Shown one piece after another: positions 7,117 to 8,469 of a DNA stretch of 8,469 bases. Both the position numbers and the translations under genes were made by a program. How positions within the stretch are numbered: position 1 is the first letter of the stretch; each line of letters begins with the position of its first letter. Source of the stretch: an uncultured Collinsella sp. (lineage in GTDB: Bacteria > Actinomycetota > Coriobacteriia > Coriobacteriales > Coriobacteriaceae); assembly GCA_958448375.1 (NCBI GenBank), contig CAUDDU010000029.1, positions 1 to 8,469 on the forward strand. Direction: 5' to 3'. A model generated the notes under the pieces. The model saw only the letters and a list, made by a program, of their open reading frames with translations, did not search any database and had not been told where the DNA came from.

Positions 7117-7129
7117 TTTTCCCATTCAA

Positions 7130-7244
7130 AACCTGCCAAAAAGGGACAGGTTTATTTTGGTCGGTTAAACGTTCACCCACCACATGAGACAGCATTTCCG
7201 CAGATAAAACCTGCCAAAATAAACCTGTCCCTTTTTGGCAGGTT
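7130..7244. repeat. REP-doublet-like palindrome between hisB and hisH
   Basis: Bases 7130-7160 and 7214-7244 are perfect inverted complements over 31 bp. Each half belongs to a 37-nt unit (7130-7166 and 7208-7244) that is itself a hairpin. Its 12-bp arms start AACCTGCCAAAA (12/12 paired in the right unit, 10/12 in the left), and both share the 13-nt core AGGGACAGGTTTA in opposite orientation. The units are 41 nt apart. One end overlaps the hisB stop codon. Two inverted imperfect-palindrome units are the architecture of REP doublets (REPIN/BIME). The sequence resembles, from memory, palindromes near REP-associated tyrosine transposases. It could also modulate read-through into hisH. Confidence 0.85.
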
Positions 7245-7830
7245 ACAGCGAGCCCTTGGTGCTGGGGATGCCCTGCACGCGGGGATCGAGCTCGCAGGCG
7301 CGGCGCATCGTGCGGCCCACGGCCTTAAAGGCGGCTTCGATAATGTGGTGCGAGTTGCCGCCCGCCAGCTCGCGCACGTGCAGCGTGAGCTTGGCGTCAC
7401 GCGCGAAGGCATAGAAGAACTCGACGGCTAGCTCAGTATCGAAGCTACCCACGCGCTCGGTCGGCACGGGCAGCTCGCAATAGGCCTGGCCACGACCCGA
7501 AATGTCCACGGCGGCCATCACGAGCGTCTCGTCCATGGCGATCGCCGCATCGGCAAAGCGCGTAATACCCGCTTTGTCGCCCAGCGCCCGGCAAAACGCC
7601 TCGCCCAACACAATGCCCGTGTCCTCGACGGTATGGTGCGCGTCGACCTCAACGTCGCCTACCGCGTGCACCGTCAGATCGAACAGACCATGGCGGCCAA
7701 AAGCGTTGAGCATGTGGTCGAAAAACGGCACGCCGGTCGAGATATCGCACACGCCGCTCCCGTCCAGGTCGAGCTTGACGACAATATCGGTCTCCCCCGT
7801 CTTGCGGGTCACCTCGGCATAACGGCCCAT
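7243..7830 (-). CDS. hisB: Imidazoleglycerol-phosphate dehydratase HisB (monofunctional)
   Basis: HisB dehydrates imidazole glycerol phosphate to imidazole acetol phosphate. The 195-residue protein is the dehydratase alone, without the HAD phosphatase domain fused to it in E. coli. Its two manganese-binding repeats are visible: HHTVED (65-70) and HHIIEA (161-166), plus FFDHML at 36-41. It ends with the family-typical GIPSTKG. The ATG at 7830 abuts the hisC stop (TAGATG) with GGAGGAG 6 nt upstream. Its TAA stop overlaps the last bases of the 7130-7244 palindrome, so the element sits exactly at the end of the gene without altering the protein. Confidence 0.97.
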   Translation of the reverse strand: MGRYAEVTRKTGETDIVVKLDLDGSGVCDISTGVPFFDHMLNAFGRHGLFDLTVHAVGDVEVDAHHTVEDTGIVLGEAFCRALGDKAGITRFADAAIAMDETLVMAAVDISGRGQAYCELPVPTERVGSFDTELAVEFFYAFARDAKLTLHVRELAGGNSHHIIEAAFKAVGRTMRRACELDPRVQGIPSTKGSL

Positions 7831-8469
7831 CTACATCTCCTCCTTCACCAGCGCGGCAAACGCAGCCAGCACCTCGTCGTTTTCCTGCGGGGTACCCACG
7901 GTAATGCGCAGGCAGTCCGCGAGCCCCGGCGCGTAGCTAAAGTCGCGCACCAAAATCGAATACTCGTCGCGCAGACGCTCGCGCACGCGCGTGGCATGCG
8001 GCGTGCGCACGAGCACAAAGTTCGCCGCGCTCGGCCACGCCTCCACGGTCAGACCCTCGGCAGCCATTGCGCGCAGGGCGCACAGCTCGCGCTCGCGCTC
8101 GGATGCAACCTGTGCCACCACGGGCGCGTACGCATCGCGGGCACGCACGCAGGCAAGCGCGGCGGCCTGGCTCAGAACGTTAACCGAATAAATCTGGCGA
8201 ATCGCCGCGAACACGTCAATAACCTCGGGCGCCGCGATCACATAGCCCAGGCGCGTGCCGGCGGCGCCAAACGCCTTGGACAGCGTGTGCAGAATCACCA
8301 GGTTGGGATGCTCGGCGATAAGGCCTTGCGCCGTGGTGGCCGCGCCAAACGAATCGTCGGCAAACTCAACGTAGGCCTCGTCGACCATGACCATGCCGGG
8401 GCACGCATCGCACAGGGCCGCGACAAAGTCGAGCGGCGCCACATCGCCCGTGGGATTGTTGGGCGAGGT
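7831..8469 (-). CDS. hisC: Histidinol-phosphate aminotransferase HisC, C-terminal 212 residues (5' end beyond window edge)
   Basis: HisC is a PLP-dependent fold-type I aminotransferase that transfers an amino group from glutamate to imidazole acetol phosphate, forming histidinol phosphate. The frame is open to the right edge. The visible part begins at TSPNNPTGD, the conserved NPTG motif. It continues with VDEAYVEF, which carries the PLP-contacting Asp and Tyr, and with HTLSKAFGAAGTRLGY, which contains the Schiff-base Lys and a phosphate-binding Arg. LRITVGTP near the C-terminus holds the substrate carboxylate Arg. A full HisC is about 350 residues, so roughly 140 are missing upstream. The specific assignment to HisC among related aminotransferases rests on the motifs and on direct coupling to hisB. 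Confidence 0.95.
   Translation of the reverse strand, partial: TSPNNPTGDVAPLDFVAALCDACPGMVMVDEAYVEFADDSFGAATTAQGLIAEHPNLVILHTLSKAFGAAGTRLGYVIAAPEVIDVFAAIRQIYSVNVLSQAAALACVRARDAYAPVVAQVASERERELCALRAMAAEGLTVEAWPSAANFVLVRTPHATRVRERLRDEYSILVRDFSYAPGLADCLRITVGTPQENDEVLAAFAALVKEEM

Overview
The window is a GC-rich, tightly packed bacterial chromosome segment with twelve recognisable protein genes. Eleven lie on the minus strand and one on the plus strand. Strong GGAGG-type ribosome binding sites, G/C-ending codons, separate hisI and hisE genes and a PHP-type histidinol phosphatase suggest a high-GC Gram-positive anaerobe. My best guess is a Coriobacteriia member such as Collinsella, but this is an inference from style and not a proven assignment. 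No tRNA, rRNA, CRISPR array, transposase gene or prophage gene is visible. No stretch over 300 bases lacks a gene; the longest is the 299-base divergent region 2853-3151.

Left part (1-3000), all minus strand. The 5' part of enolase (eno) runs off the left edge. Its upstream region holds a likely -10 box flanked by two copies of a 10-bp direct repeat. Upstream of that lies a small cluster read right to left: a stand-alone LarC2-like (nickel-pincer cofactor) domain protein, a YfcE-type phosphodiesterase, and MazG nucleotide pyrophosphohydrolase. It ends in an intrinsic terminator.

Right part (3000-8469): histidine biosynthesis. A PHP-family histidinol-phosphate phosphatase (hisK) is on the plus strand. 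It converges on a minus-strand operon read in the order hisC(partial)-hisB-hisH-hisA-hisF-hisI-hisE, which enters from the right edge. These genes cover the middle of the pathway: pyrophosphohydrolase (E), cyclohydrolase (I), isomerase (A), the glutaminase/cyclase synthase (H+F), dehydratase (B), aminotransferase (C) and the phosphatase (K). HisB is the dehydratase only, so the convergent PHP gene supplies the phosphatase step. hisG and hisD are not in the window and may lie beyond the right edge.

The most unusual content is non-coding. Three long, near-perfect palindromes of different sequence sit in three intergenic gaps: 2959-3023, 4076-4144 and 7130-7244. The third splits the otherwise near-gapless his operon between hisB and hisH. 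It consists of two inverted 37-nt units that are each themselves hairpins, as in REP doublets (REPIN/BIME-like elements). I see no new protein system here; these elements, the stand-alone LarC2 domain and the eno upstream repeats most deserve a second look.
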